From Flaveria trinervia (lineage: Eukaryota; Streptophyta; Magnoliopsida; Asterales; Asteraceae): a DNA stretch of 64,000 nucleotides. Below, in pieces: positions 34,934-46,386 of the stretch. The stretch is from the NCBI GenBank assembly GCA_025506515.1, contig CM046457.1, forward strand, positions 43,994,288-44,058,287. Direction: 5' to 3'. Numbering within the stretch: the stretch's first letter is position 1; each line of letters opens with the position of its first letter. The translations under genes and the position numbers were made by a program. The notes beneath the pieces are model-generated. The model did not search any database. It saw nothing but the letters and a program-made list of their open reading frames with translations, and had not been told where the DNA came from.

Positions 34934-37900
34934 TTATGTCTTCTCTGCTAACTCAGCAATATCAAATCTGTTTAAGTGTAGCAGAGATGAGGCACTCAAC
35001 CTGTTGAGCTCTCCATTCTCTCTTTCAACAACAAAGTTGTGAGAAGAGTCTTCGAACCTCCACCGGACGATCTTCTTTCTAGGTGCAAGAGGTTGTCTTA
35101 GCACCCTGTCAGTTTTCTTGTTATCCAGTAGAGTCACCAGCCTTCTCCTTAACTTCTTTTCTTCCTCATTCAAAGTGTCTGAATTGAGGCCAAGGAGATT
35201 TGTAGCTTGGTCCAATGTTCCTCTGGGCAGATCAAGAAATTGATCTCTAGTGAGGGAACTTGAGGATCTGTCAACATAGGTTAATTTGACAGAATCCTCC
35301 ACACAGGAGATATCGCTTAGAGTTGTGCATTTTATGAGCTTTGTCTTGACTGCTTTGAATTCTTCTAAGGAGAGATGTTTAGAAGGCTGAGGGGATGGTT
35401 TAATGGGTTGATGGGTAGGTTGAGGTGTTTGGGTTCTGGCTAGAGTTTTGGGTTGGAGGATGGGAAGTTTAGGTGGTTGAGGTGAAGGAGTTGGTAGGAG
35501 TGATGGTGTAGGTTCAGGGGTGTATGGTTCAGTGGTTGGTTTGGTTTTGATGGGGAGTGAGAAGGGTATGGTTTCAGGTTGTGGTTGGGTTTGGAGTTTG
35601 GGTTGAGTGGTTGCTTTGAAGGTCATCCCCTGTCCCCTTCTGTACATCTCTTTCTCTTCCCCACGCGAATATCAGCCTTAATGTCACTGACATGTCGTTG
35701 GAGAGTCTTTTCTGACATAGGACCCACCTGCCTGCCAGAGAATCCATGAGCTTTGAGATAGCTCTTCATCCAGGCCTTCTCACCTATTTTCTTGGCAGCG
35801 GTCAGTTCTGCTTCCTCTTCTTCTTCTTCTTCTGCAATAGCTTTTCCCTTTCAGCTCTCTTCCTCTCTCCATTTGATCTTGCTCTTTGTTGAAGAGCCAT
35901 AAGATCGTATCATTGTTATGTGGAGATAATTCTTCTTGAGAGAAACCTCTGGAGGTTAGGAAAGTTATCCTTTCCCTCCTGAGCTGTAGATCAGCTTCTT
36001 TCCTTCCTCTCCCTTTCTTCTTCCAAGGCCAACCTTGCAGCTTCTTTTTTTGTTGTTTTAGAAGCAAGGTTGCCTTTTCCAGCTCTATTAACTCCTCTAA
36101 TGGTAGCAGGAGTACATCCTCAGTTGCAGCTTCTAGACTAACAAGTCTATCGATAATCTTTACCCTTTTTCGGTTGTTGACCGCCTCCTGGTTGGCTGCA
36201 GCTGCTTTGGTACTTGCAGCTAACAGTTTTCTAGTTGTCAGCCCACCTTTTCTTTTGAGTTTTTCAACCTTTCTTCCTCCTGAAGCTCTTCCGAAGTCAT
36301 CTTCCTCTTTCCTTTGATGTCTTCGAAGTACTAGACTTTGGGGGTCTTGGATAGAAGATTCAGGTTGAGTAGTAGAGATGGGAGCTGGAGTTAATGCTGA
36401 TGTTGGAGCTAAAGTTGAGTGAGAAAATCCTCTCTATTAACCTCAGATGCGAGTTCCAGGATTGCATCGTGACTATTAGATCATCGGATAATGAGAATAG
36501 TCCTTCCGCAGCAGCAATCTCAGCTTCGGAAGTTTGAACTTGTTCTTCCGAGGCTTTGAATTGTGCTTCGGAAGTCTGTGAAAATGCACTATCTGTCCCA
36601 CAGTTTCAGTTGCTGGGCCATCAGTCCTTGTTTCCCCTTCGAAGTTAATCTTAGGTTCCACTTGGACCTTAGGTTGACCAACTTCCTCAATAGTGGTAGA
36701 AGGTGCATTTAACCTCCGAAGCTCTTGAGCTCCAAGTAGATCACAGACATATCAGGGCTTGGCTGTTCTATAAGAGATTCCAATAGGAACTTGTTAAAAA
36801 ACCTATTGAGATCTTGGAGCATCCTTTGATCCACTTGAATAACAACTGGAGGAGGCTCAGGGAAGATTGAAGCTTGTTGCACAGATATTTGATCTCAAGG
36901 AAGTGAGAGCTTGACTTTGGGTTTCCTCTTGTCTTTGACTTTGTCTCTGAACACTCTCCCCTTTTTGGTAGCATCATCCTGAGAGCTTGATGAGCTAGAG
37001 GAAGAGGTCAAGGAGACCTGAATTGGTACATGCCTAACAGACCTCTCAATCTATTTCTCAGCTAGTTTGGCCTTGAGAGTTTCAATCTCAAGTTGCTGAG
37101 TGGCAGACCTATCCTCTAAAGTCTTAACCTTGGATTCAAGATTTGAGACTTTAGAAAGTAGGTCTTGGATGGTAAGTTGCATTCTTCCCTCATCTTCTTT
37201 TGAAGAATCACGGGGAGATGAGGTAACATACCTTGTATGTTCATCCTCACCACCAGATATGGTTTCTGGGCACCCTGGTTTCCTTGCTCAAAGATGTCTC
37301 TTTTAGAGTCATCAAAGGGCATGGTTGCCGTAGATTCAGTCTCAGTGATGTTACCACTGTCCTGAGGATCCATTGAGAATCCTTTAGTAGTGGCAGCTGA
37401 ATCTACATGAGTCCCCTCCACATCAGTGGGACTCACCTCAGTAAAGGTTTGCTAATGGGTGCTAGAGATAAGAGGTCTCTCTGGGCTCTGTTGATCATTG
37501 AGAGGGTGTTGTGGATCAACTTCATTGCCCTTAAGAGACATAATCTCTTCACCAGTTACAATTAAAAGGTCAGTAAAGGATATGGAAGTGAAACCTAATG
37601 ACTCGGACTTTGATCAATGTCTAAAGGCATTGAGCCTGTGATAGGGTTGTCCCTTTTGGCTGCTCAGGGGAGTATAGAGACTCACCCTGAGGGTTTTCAG
37701 CTTGGTTTGTGGCTCATGGGTCTGAGACTAAGGAGACTCAAGACCCATATTGAGGTCAATTGTGAAGGATGGTTGGACCTCAGGCTGAGTGGGAGCCCTT
37801 TGTTCCACTCTAGCCTTTTTGGGTAGAACATGAGAAGCTTGTTCAATCAAGAAGATTGAACAAGGGTTCGTTTGGGACGTCTCTGATAAGTAAAGGTAAT

Positions 37901-38725
37901 GGTTGGAGAAGGTAGATTTGGCAAAGTGGGGGTAGTTGCTGGTGTGGGTTCATCACCTGTTGGGTTAACAGGGATGTCACCAGGAGCCGTTGGCTCGATC
38001 ATATCTGGAAGAAGTGCAGTATCTCTTCCGGTGAAGTTGGTGGACACTCTCTTCAAAGTCTTGAAGATGGTCGGCCTCATTTGAGGAGCAGTCAGAACAG
38101 CTGCACAGACAAGCTTGCTTTGGTCCAGCTCGCAGTTGATTATGTGCTGGAGAAACCTGGATACATGAAGAATGTGTCCTTTTGAAGATTTCTCATGAGG
38201 TTAGTCAGCAAAAATCTTGAATAGTTGAAGTAGAGGCTTTTCACCAACCCATGAACTAGGCACCTAAGTTCATATGGGATTTGATCCCATCCCCCAGATT
38301 TATTCGACAAGCAGTGAAGGACCACGTGTAGCAGGAACTTCCATTTGTACGAGAAGTTAAATTTGTAGACAGTTGACCTGCTAACGTCTCCACCATATCC
38401 CATTTGGAGATAGAATTGTCCAAATCTGCTTTGGGGAATTCCGTTGGAGCGCCCTCATCATGAAGCTCTAGATGCTCCCTGATGATCTGTTCAGAAATGA
38501 CCAACTCCTGGCCACAGATGATCGATCGAATGACACGAATCCATTTAGGGTTTCAATCTGACCATTTGCCCAAAATTCAGACATATGGTTTGAGTAAATT
38601 GTGGGGTTTATAGTCAGAGCGTTGTAGTAAGAAGATTGGGTTAGAAAGGAGATGATATCTGAGAAGTCAGCATCTCTTGAAGAATCAAGAAGTGCGACTT
38701 GGTTGTGCTGAGGGTTGAAGGCCAT
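34934..38725 (-). pseudogene. Extra copia reading frame downstream of RNase H (env-like position)
   Basis: On the minus strand it begins at 38725 with MAFNPQHNQVALLDSS and continues SQSSYYNALTINPTIYSNHMSEFW, a motif common in plant retroelement proteins of unknown role. Frame changes then link further pieces: 38503-38140, 38080-37847 (Pro/Thr-rich), 37436-37116, 36067-35780 (Lys/Glu/Arg-rich) and 35647-34934. The last is a 237-residue piece with a long Pro/Thr/Gln stretch, then an acidic/basic C-terminal half. I see no signal peptide, transmembrane segment or known enzyme. The position matches the third frame of SIRE-type copia elements, sometimes called env-like. It could also be a captured host gene. 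It is broken in many places. Confidence 0.65.
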
Positions 38726-39385
38726 TTGGAAAGGTGAATGGGGATGATTTGAGCTGGGTAAAGTTGAGTAGGAGAAATTTCTAGGGCAGTAAAATTTGCA
38801 AGTAAGAGAGTGAAATTGAATAGTCGAGATTATTTAAAAGATTGTGAAAGGCGGTAATGGGGGTAAGGATAAGGTATGTGATGGTTTAGTGGATGAAATG
38901 ACAATGGCGGTAAGGTTAAAATCAGTTAAATAATCCGACATCATTAACAAAATCTTTGCTTTTTACAGTGTGGGGCCCAAGAAACTTACGTTACACAGTG
39001 AAATCTCTCTTCCGAGTGTAAAACATTTCCGAAGGTAACTCGTCTTCCGAAGCAATTCTTACTTCCGAAGCCAAAACTTTGCTTCCGAAGGTTAGAGTTG
39101 CTTCCGAATAGAGAATTTGTAAGTTTCGGAAGTAGATCTATACAATCAATCGCTTCTTCCGAGGCCAAAAATTCTTCCGAGAAGAAAGTTATCCTTTGAG
39201 AAATTTTGCTTCGGAAGATATGAGAATGTCTTCCGAAGGTTAATTTCTCTTCGGAAGGAATTTACACTTAGAAAATTTCAGAGAGAATTTCTTGTAACAG
39301 GGCTTAATTGTATTGACACAAGACTTACATATTAAAAAGGTTTCAAAAGAGATCAAATTAATCAATGTTTATCATCCAATAGCTG
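38726..39385 (-). other. Copia spacer with CTTCCGAAG-rich cluster
   Basis: Between RNase H and the extra frame. From about 39000 to 39262 the octamer TTCCGAAG or its close variants (TTCGGAAG, TTCCGAGG) occur roughly every 20-30 bases on both strands. Confidence 0.75.
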
Positions 39386-42300
39386 TTATGAGATACTTGA
39401 ACCTTTGTTCATCAAAAGCTTTGGTAAATAGATCAACATATTGTTCATTGAATCAACTTTGATTAACTTGATTAGATTTTTCTCATGAATATCTCTAATG
39501 AAATGATACATGATGTCAATGTGCTTAGTCTTGGAGTGCTTCACTGGATTTTCAGTAATGGAGATAGCACTGTTGTTGTCAATATGAATAGGAGTACTCA
39601 TAAAGTTAAATCCATAGTCTAACATCTGATTTTGAATCCATAGCAGTTGAGCACAGCAGCTAGCAGCAGCAATGTATTCAGCTTCAGCAGTTGATGTAGA
39701 GACATAAGATTGTTTCTTGCATTGCATGAGATGATCCTTCCACCAAGAAATTGACATCCTCCTGATGTTGATTTCTTGTCAATATTGCAGCCTCCATAGT
39801 CACTGTCAGAGTATCCATAAAGATTGAAATCCTTGTTTCTGGGATACCAGAGACCTAGTTTAGGTGCTCCTTTGAGGTATCTGAGGATTCTCTTAACAGC
39901 AGCTAGGTGAGACACCTTTGGAGTAGCCTGATATCTTGCACAAATGCAAGTAGCAAACATGATATCAGGTCTACGGCTGCTGTTAGATACATCAGAGAAC
40001 CAATAATTGCCCTATACTGATGTTGATCAGTATCCTCCCCCTTAAGGTAGGACAAAAATTATGGTTTCTGGGTATGGGTGTCTTGGGGCTTGCTTCATCC
40101 TTCATCTCAAATCTTTCTAAGATGTCAAGACATATTTAGATTGATTAATGAAGAATCCTTCCTTCAGTTGCTTTACCTGAATTCCAAGGAAAAATTCATT
40201 TTTCCCATGGAGCTATCTCAAACTTCTTCTTCATAATGCTCTCAAAGTCCTTGCACATTTGGTCATTTGAGGAACCAAAATGATGTCATCAACATAGACT
40301 TGTACGAGCAATATGTCCTTCCCAGACTTTCTGATGAAGAGAGTCTTATCAATGGTACCTCTAGTATAGCCATTCTTCAGAAGAAACTAAGACAGAGTCT
40401 CATACCACAACCTAGGTGCTTGGTGCAGCCCATATAGAGCTTTATCCAATTTGCACACATAGTTAGGGGTTGTGGATCTTCAAATCCTGGAGGTTGGCAT
40501 ACATAGACTTCCCTATCTATATCCCCATATAGAAAAGCACACTTGGCATCAAGTTTGTATACTGTGAAGTCCTTGGATGCAACATAAGAAGGAAGATCCT
40601 AACTGCCTCAAGTCTTGCAACAGGTGCAAAGACATCAGTATAATCGATTCCTTCCTCTTGAGTGTATCCTTGAACCATAAGTCTTGCCTTATTCTTGATG
40701 ATCAAGCCTCTATCATCTCTCTTGTTTCTGAAAACCCATTTGGTGCCTATAGGTACTTGACCAGATGGTATCGGACATAGGTTCCATACCTTCTGTCTCT
40801 TGAATTGAAGCAGCTCCTCTTGCATCGATTCAATCCGGCTACTATCTTTCAAGGCATCTTCTACCTTCTTGGGTTCCATCTGAGATAGCAAGCAGACATT
40901 CCCTTGATGAGTCTGTCCTCTTGTTCTCACACCCTCAGAGACATTCCCTATGATGTTCTCAGTTGGATGAGTGTTGTGAATCCTAAGACGAGGAATCACT
41001 TCCAGTTGTAGAGATAGATCCGGTTAGACATATTCTGCTCAGGAACTAGAACACTCTGTCCAGCTGCTGTTTCAAAGTCATTCAATGAGGACTGATTGAA
41101 TGAATGAGAAACATCATCAATAGTTGTTGTGAAGTAGTATTAACAGTTGCCTGTTCCTTCAAAATACTATCTCCTTCTACCTGGTGTTATGATGGATCAC
41201 CTGATGAGTTTTGAGGCTCAATAGGTGACTCACTTGTTGAAGCTTCACTATTCCTTCATATAGTTAAACTATCAGATATGTGAATAGTGGAAGCTTGATG
41301 TATTGCAGCACTTGGAGAATTTGGTCTAGGCCTGGGAAGCTCAAACAGTTGATCATTAGCAGCAGCATCAACATCATTTTGAGCACCTATTCCAACTGAA
41401 ACATTCTCACAAGAGGGTTTAGAATAGTTTGGAAACAATTCTAAATCAAAGATGTGATCAGGTCCATTCCCCCTAACACAAGGAGTGTGCTCATTAACAA
41501 CTATATTGGATGACTCCTCAAATTGTTGATTCTTAATGTTGTATACTCTGTAAGCTTTGGAGCTAGAAGAGTATCTAACAAAGATAGCATCATCCGACTT
41601 TTCAGCAAATTTTGCTAAATTGTCCTTTGTGTTAAGTATGGTACACCTGCTGCCAAAGGTACAGAAAGCCAATGAACGGTGGCCTCTTGTTCCATAGCTC
41701 ATAAGGGGTTTTTCCATGGGCTTACTACAAGAACTTTGTTCTGCACATAGCATACAGTGCTGACTGCCTCTGCCCAGAATGTTAGAGGTAGCTTTGAATC
41801 AGCTAACATAGTTTGAGCAGCCTCAATAAGTGTCCTATTCCTCCTCTCAGCAACACCGTTTTGTTGAGGAGTTCTGGAGCATTATATTGTCTGGCAATCC
41901 CTTTGAGTTCAGAATGAGTCAAGAACGAAGTTCTTAAACTCAGTCCCTTGATCACTTCTAATAGTTTTAACCTTGTGATCAATTTGATTTTCTATTTTAA
42001 GAATAAAAGATTTTAATGTTTCAGCAGTTTCATCTTTAGTTCTTAAAAAGAATACCCATGTGAATCTTGTAAAATCATCAACTATCACAAGGAATATGAT
42101 TTCCTTCCAATGCTCATTACTTGTGGGACCAAAAAGATCCATGTGCAATAAGTGCAATGGAGTAGTGATAGATTTAACACATTTGGATTATGAGATGTCC
42201 TGTGTTGTTTCCCTTTCAGGCATGCAACACAGTTGTCTTTGCAGAAAAACTCCTTTTTAGGCAAACCATGTACCAAGTTATTTTAGCCAGCCAGTTTATT

Positions 42301-42785
42301 TATTGTCTTAAAATTTACATGACACATACGTTTATGCCACAGTGTTGACTCATCACTATTAGCTTTGGAAAAAGAAAGTGATACTTCACCCATTGGGGAA
42401 GCATTGTTCATATCAAGCTTGTACGTATCCCCTTTCCTGGGAGATCTAAGAAGCACCAATTCCGGAGGAATTGTCATCCCTGGTTTGAGTATAATGCACT
42501 CATGTTCTGTGAAAAGCATTTGGTGCTATTGATCACAGAATTAAGAAACACTTAACAGATTGTGTTCAAGCTGTTTGACAAAGTTAACTTTGTCAACTGT
42601 TAACATACCATTGGATATACTCCCTCTGCCAGAGATATATCCTCGGGTCTCACTTCAAACTGGACAGGATCTCCATCATAATGTTGAAATTGTTGAAGGA
42701 GATGTCTGTTCCCTATCATGTGCCTGGAGCATCCACTATCTACAATCCAAATGTTGTTATTCTTGTAATGGATGTCCCTGCACAT
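39386..42785 (-). pseudogene. pol: copia pol: protease, integrase, reverse transcriptase, RNase H, disrupted
   Basis: Read right to left. The protease active site is IWIVDSGCSRHM (about 42745). A GAG-pre-integrase zinc region follows (WHKRMCHVNF, then DNCVACLKGKQ). The integrase core starts HMDLFGP and continues DDFTRFTWVFFL and IRSDQGTEFKNF; the RRNRTLIEAAQTMLA-type segment follows near 41830. The connection domain lies at 41753-41256. Reverse transcriptase has WVFRNKRDDRGLI and QGYTQEEGIDYTDVFAPVA (40740-40540), and YVDDI on the minus strand near 40290. RNase H lies at 39960-39386 (SDSDYGGCNIDKKSTSGG, STAEAEYIAAASC). Catalytic residues are largely present, but frameshifts divide the product into at least eight pieces, so it is not functional as read. 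Confidence 0.93.
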
Positions 42786-45403
42786 AAGATGAGATGATTA
42801 GTTTTGATTGGAAAGCCAAGCTTTATTGGTCTTGGGTTCTTCCAAAGATAATGACATAATTGAACCAAAATTTATGCATGGGGGTTCAATGGATGTCATT
42901 GAAGAAGAGGTTTGGGCTACAACATCTTCCTTGATCTTCCATTCCATCCCTTGGTTGATCATGGAGGATGAGTTTGTTGAAGCTTTGGTAGCTTGCATTC
43001 TTCCGAAGCTTCTTTCTTTTCGGAAGAAGCCTTCACCACCTTTTCTTCCGAAGCAGTCTTCTTCTGGGACGGTTTCAAGGGGACTCTTTTGTTCTTGAGT
43101 CTTGTCAACTTATCTTCCGAAGCCTTTTTCCTTTCGGAAGAAGAGTCTTCTTCCGAAAGCAGCCTTGCTTCGGAAACAAGCCTTCCCTTTTTCATCACTT
43201 GAACCATTTGATATGGTCCAAATGAGAAACCTTCCCTGACTCCTTCCTTTTTAACATTATTTGCATAATGTGTGCTAGCAGGATTGTAGTAACAATCTTT
43301 GGCCATGTGGTTTTGCAGACCACATTATGCATGCAATGTTAGTCTTTGGGAATTTGAAGATTGCTGTTTCTTGTTCTTTTTATCTTTATCAGCAACTTTT
43401 CCCTTTAACTTCTGATCTTTTGGTAGGACAGGAGTGCTGGTACTACACCCTTTCCTGAATCAGAGTTTCCAACCACCTGGAATCCGTTTGAGATGAATAT
43501 ACCCTTTTGCTTTGGGTCTATCTTTAGCTTGGACTCAGCCACTTTCTTGGCAGTTTTTCTGGCTGCCTTAGCTCTGCTTCTTCTGGCTTTGGTGGTCAGG
43601 GTTTGATCATCATTGGTAGAGGAGGGCATAATTACCTGGTTCTTCCCTGTGATGGTCTCCATAGTTGTATCATTCTTTGACTCATGAGAAGGTGGGTCAG
43701 CAGATGGAACCTCTTGCTCTTCAGTACCACACCTTGGTTGTCTTATAGACTCATAAGAGTATGGTGGAGCAATTTCATTGGTTCCCAACCTCCTTTGTTT
43801 TGGTAAGAAAGTTTTAGGTGAGAGGATGATGCAAGAATGGCTTGGAAGTTTTGCTCGGAAATAGCATACTTCCTGGCTTGAGCCTCAGCTGTGACAAGCT
43901 GGGCTGAGCCTCAGTCAATTTGGATATTAAATCCTTTATCTGAGTCTTATAATTGGTGTTCATATTTAATAGGGACACAAGTTTCTCTAACTCCTTAATT
44001 TTTCTTTGGTATTCAGATTCAGCCCTTTTAAAGTCAGATTTCAAAACATTTAAAGACTCAATATCAGATTTAATCTCCATATTGTAGTCCTGATACAATT
44101 TAACCTTAGCAATACATGCAGGAGTACAGAGATGTTCATATACCTTATTTTCATTGTTCCGGCTATGAGTGCTTGAGCAGGAGTCACATCCTGTACCATG
44201 AAGCTCTAGTCAACTTCTTGAGCCATTGCAGCTATTCAGTGACTTTCCGGGGGGCTTGGTGTAGAGGGATGTGTGGAGGCCTGTGGGGTTCTTGGTTGGA
44301 CTTGGGAGCCTTGCATTCCTTGCAAAATGACCAAGTTGGTTACAGTTGTAACATTTGGCCTTGGTTTTGTCAAACCCAATTTGCTGTTGATTGGGTTATG
44401 GGGAAATTGCCTTCCAGTTCTCTTAAAAAACTTCTTTGCTCTGTAGGTTAGAAGAGCCATTTGTTGGACTATTTCCATGTATTCCACGTCATCCGGGCTA
44501 AAACACTCTAGATCATCAAAGCAGTATTGATAATCACTTGAGTGTCCACTTCCTGAGACAAAAGCACAGCTGTCCTGAAGGAGCTTTGCTGAGCTTGTTG
44601 AGACCTTGGAGTCTCAGGAAATATGATGTATGGCCCAGAAGAACAAGATGGCTGCTGGGTGTAAGTCAGGTATGTTGAGGGTGGGAGATTCCTGAGCCTT
44701 CAGCAACTATTAAGGCGTTGCTAGCAGGAAGACTCAAGGGTTGCTTGTCTGATGACCCCTCTTACTTTCCATTTCCAAACAGTATCCATCAAGGATCCAT
44801 AGAGTTCGGTCATGGTGAGTGTATTTAGATTTTTGTTCTCTTGATAGAGACACAGTAAAATGTCCACTTATTGGGTGATGCACTCATGAGCTCTCTTGTA
44901 AGGTCTCTGAGTTCATGAGCAATTCCCACAGATTGAAGGAAGAAATGAGATCCATGTACCTAAAATATTGCTGTCTAAGAGTCTCTCCAGCAACATGGGT
45001 GAAGTTCTCGAACTGCTGCTTCAGTGAGTCCTTCTTGGAGTCATTTGAGCTTGAGTACATTTGAGCAAGCGCATCAAACAGTTCTTTGGCAGACCTGCAA
45101 TGCTGAAACCCCACCATGATAGAGTTTGGAATTGCAGTCATGAGAACAGTCATAGCGTTGTTGTCAATGTCAAGCTTCTTCTGTCTTCATCAGAATAATC
45201 TTCAACAGTTTCTCGATCATGGCACCATTTCCACCAGCTACTTTTGGCTTATACGGGCCATGGACAATTGATTGCCACATTTTTCTATGTTGATATCTGA
45301 TGAAGCCTTCCATTCTTCTGCTCCAGGACCTGAAGTTTTCAGGGGTGATGATGGGTGCTTTGGTCATCGTCCCCATCTCTACTTCAGATTTGTTGAGGGC
45401 CAT
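42786..45403 (-). pseudogene. gag: copia gag, disrupted, with Ser/Glu-rich tail
   Basis: The ATG at 45403 gives MALNKSEVEMGTMTKAPII, then the WSRRMEGF segment. A frame change at about 45160 leads to the UBN2-type gag core (SAKELFDALAQMYSSS, LKQQFENFTHV) ending near 44884. A CCHC knuckle near 44350 starts CYNCNQLGHFAR but loses its last cysteine through a one-base shift. A coiled-coil stretch follows (44098-43814), then a Lys/Arg-rich part (43788-43405). Next comes a second knuckle fragment (HMAKDCYYNP near 43306), and a tail in which CTTCCGAAG units encode Ser-Ser-Glu/Ser-Glu-Glu runs (43170-42990). Gag would form the particle and bind element RNA. Confidence 0.88.
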
Positions 45404-45492
45404 TGAGTGAGTATAAAGGAGGAGTGAAAAACAGGTTGATTAGGATGGTAAGATCTCACAATCAAGAGCCTAAAAAGCTTACAATGACCCAA
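45404..45492 (-). other. Copia leader with degenerate primer site
   Basis: Directly after the 5' LTR end (GATCCTGCA on the minus strand) comes TTGGGTCATTGTAAGC. The related element at 60455 has TTTGGTATCAGAGC there. The following GGCTCTTGAT text still aligns, so the primer site has been altered rather than lost with its neighbourhood. Confidence 0.7.
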
Positions 45493-46345
45493 TGCAGGAT
45501 CGGGTTTGTCACAGAAACACTTGGATTCTCTCAAACTCACTTATACAAACACTCAATTAGATGAAGTAAAGTCTTTCACAAGAGTTGATAATAATATAAT
45601 AAGTAGTGAACACACAGAAATAAATTTTCAAGGCACTTGTATATTATTCTCAACTCAAGATATTACAAGACTCTTACAAGCATGATTTATGAGTTACAAT
45701 GAGAGACTATATATACTAGATCCTACAGAGATATACTTTGATACCAGCTGGAAACCTAAGACTAAAGCATATACTACAATGCTAAAGTTAAGGTATCTTA
45801 GATAAAGTATTATCTAAGATATGGTAGTCATGACATGTCCATGACTTACCTTTTGTCACCAACTAAAGATGGCAACTGTACTAACATAAAAAGGTAAACA
45901 GTGGATTAAAGTATGGTCAACTGCATGGCTTTTGAGAAAACGCCATGCAGTATCTCAGAGATTTGCAGCGGAGTGTCAGGAAGGCCATACTTATGTCCAC
46001 TGGATAATAGCAGTGTTTTCCGAAGGTAAGTTGGCTTCGGAAGAACAAGTTCTTCCGAAGCCACTTATACTTCGGAAGAGGCTTCTATACTTCCGAGGCT
46101 TGAGGACTTCTATACTTCGGAAGTTGACTTCAGATCTTTCTTTATAAGTCTTAAACTTTGGAAGTAGGTTCTTTGTCTTCGGAAGTTGGAACTTTTCCTT
46201 CAGAAGTAAGCTTTACATTTTGTCTTTAGAAGAGCTCCTCTTTCCTTCGGAAGTTCCACACTTAGCTTCGGAAGTCCTTTATTTGTTGTACCAAAATCTT
46301 CTAAGTGACTTGGTTTTGGTTGCACCAGCCTTTCTAGATCCAACA
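45493..46345 (-). repeat. 5' LTR of nested copia
   Basis: Pairs with 33650-34503. Differences are scattered substitutions and small indels. Confidence 0.95.
46033..46062. repeat. Perfect LTR hairpin, second copy
   Basis: Arms GGCTTCGGAAGAAC and GTTCTTCCGAAGCC with an AA loop, as at 34195-34224. Confidence 0.95.
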
Positions 46346-46350
46346 CGGAG
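46346..46350. repeat. Target-site duplication CGGAG, right of nested copia
   Basis: Copy of 33645-33649. Confidence 0.95.
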
Positions 46351-46386
46351 GAAGGAGGGCAGAGGGCAGGTGCTAGAGCTTACACT

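Larger units (their letters stand above)
33650..46345 (-). mobile_element. Nested Ty1/copia retrotransposon with an extra downstream reading frame
   Basis: 12,696 bp. LTRs of 854 and 853 bp read TGTTGGATCT...GATCCTGCA on the minus strand, with CGGAG duplicated on both sides. Minus-strand order is gag, protease, integrase, reverse transcriptase, RNase H, then about 4.5 kb with additional reading frames, then the polypurine tract. Integrase before reverse transcriptase defines copia. The extra frame after RNase H and the overall length recall the SIRE-type lineage. Frameshifts and stops interrupt most domains. The primer site beside the 5' LTR is degenerate. It lies opposite in orientation to the gypsy host. 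Confidence 0.95.

Noticed and set aside
38990..39262. CRISPR-like array of regularly spaced short palindromes
   Set aside because: The repeats are only 8-9 bp, occur in both orientations, lack constant spacers, and lie in a eukaryotic retroelement.
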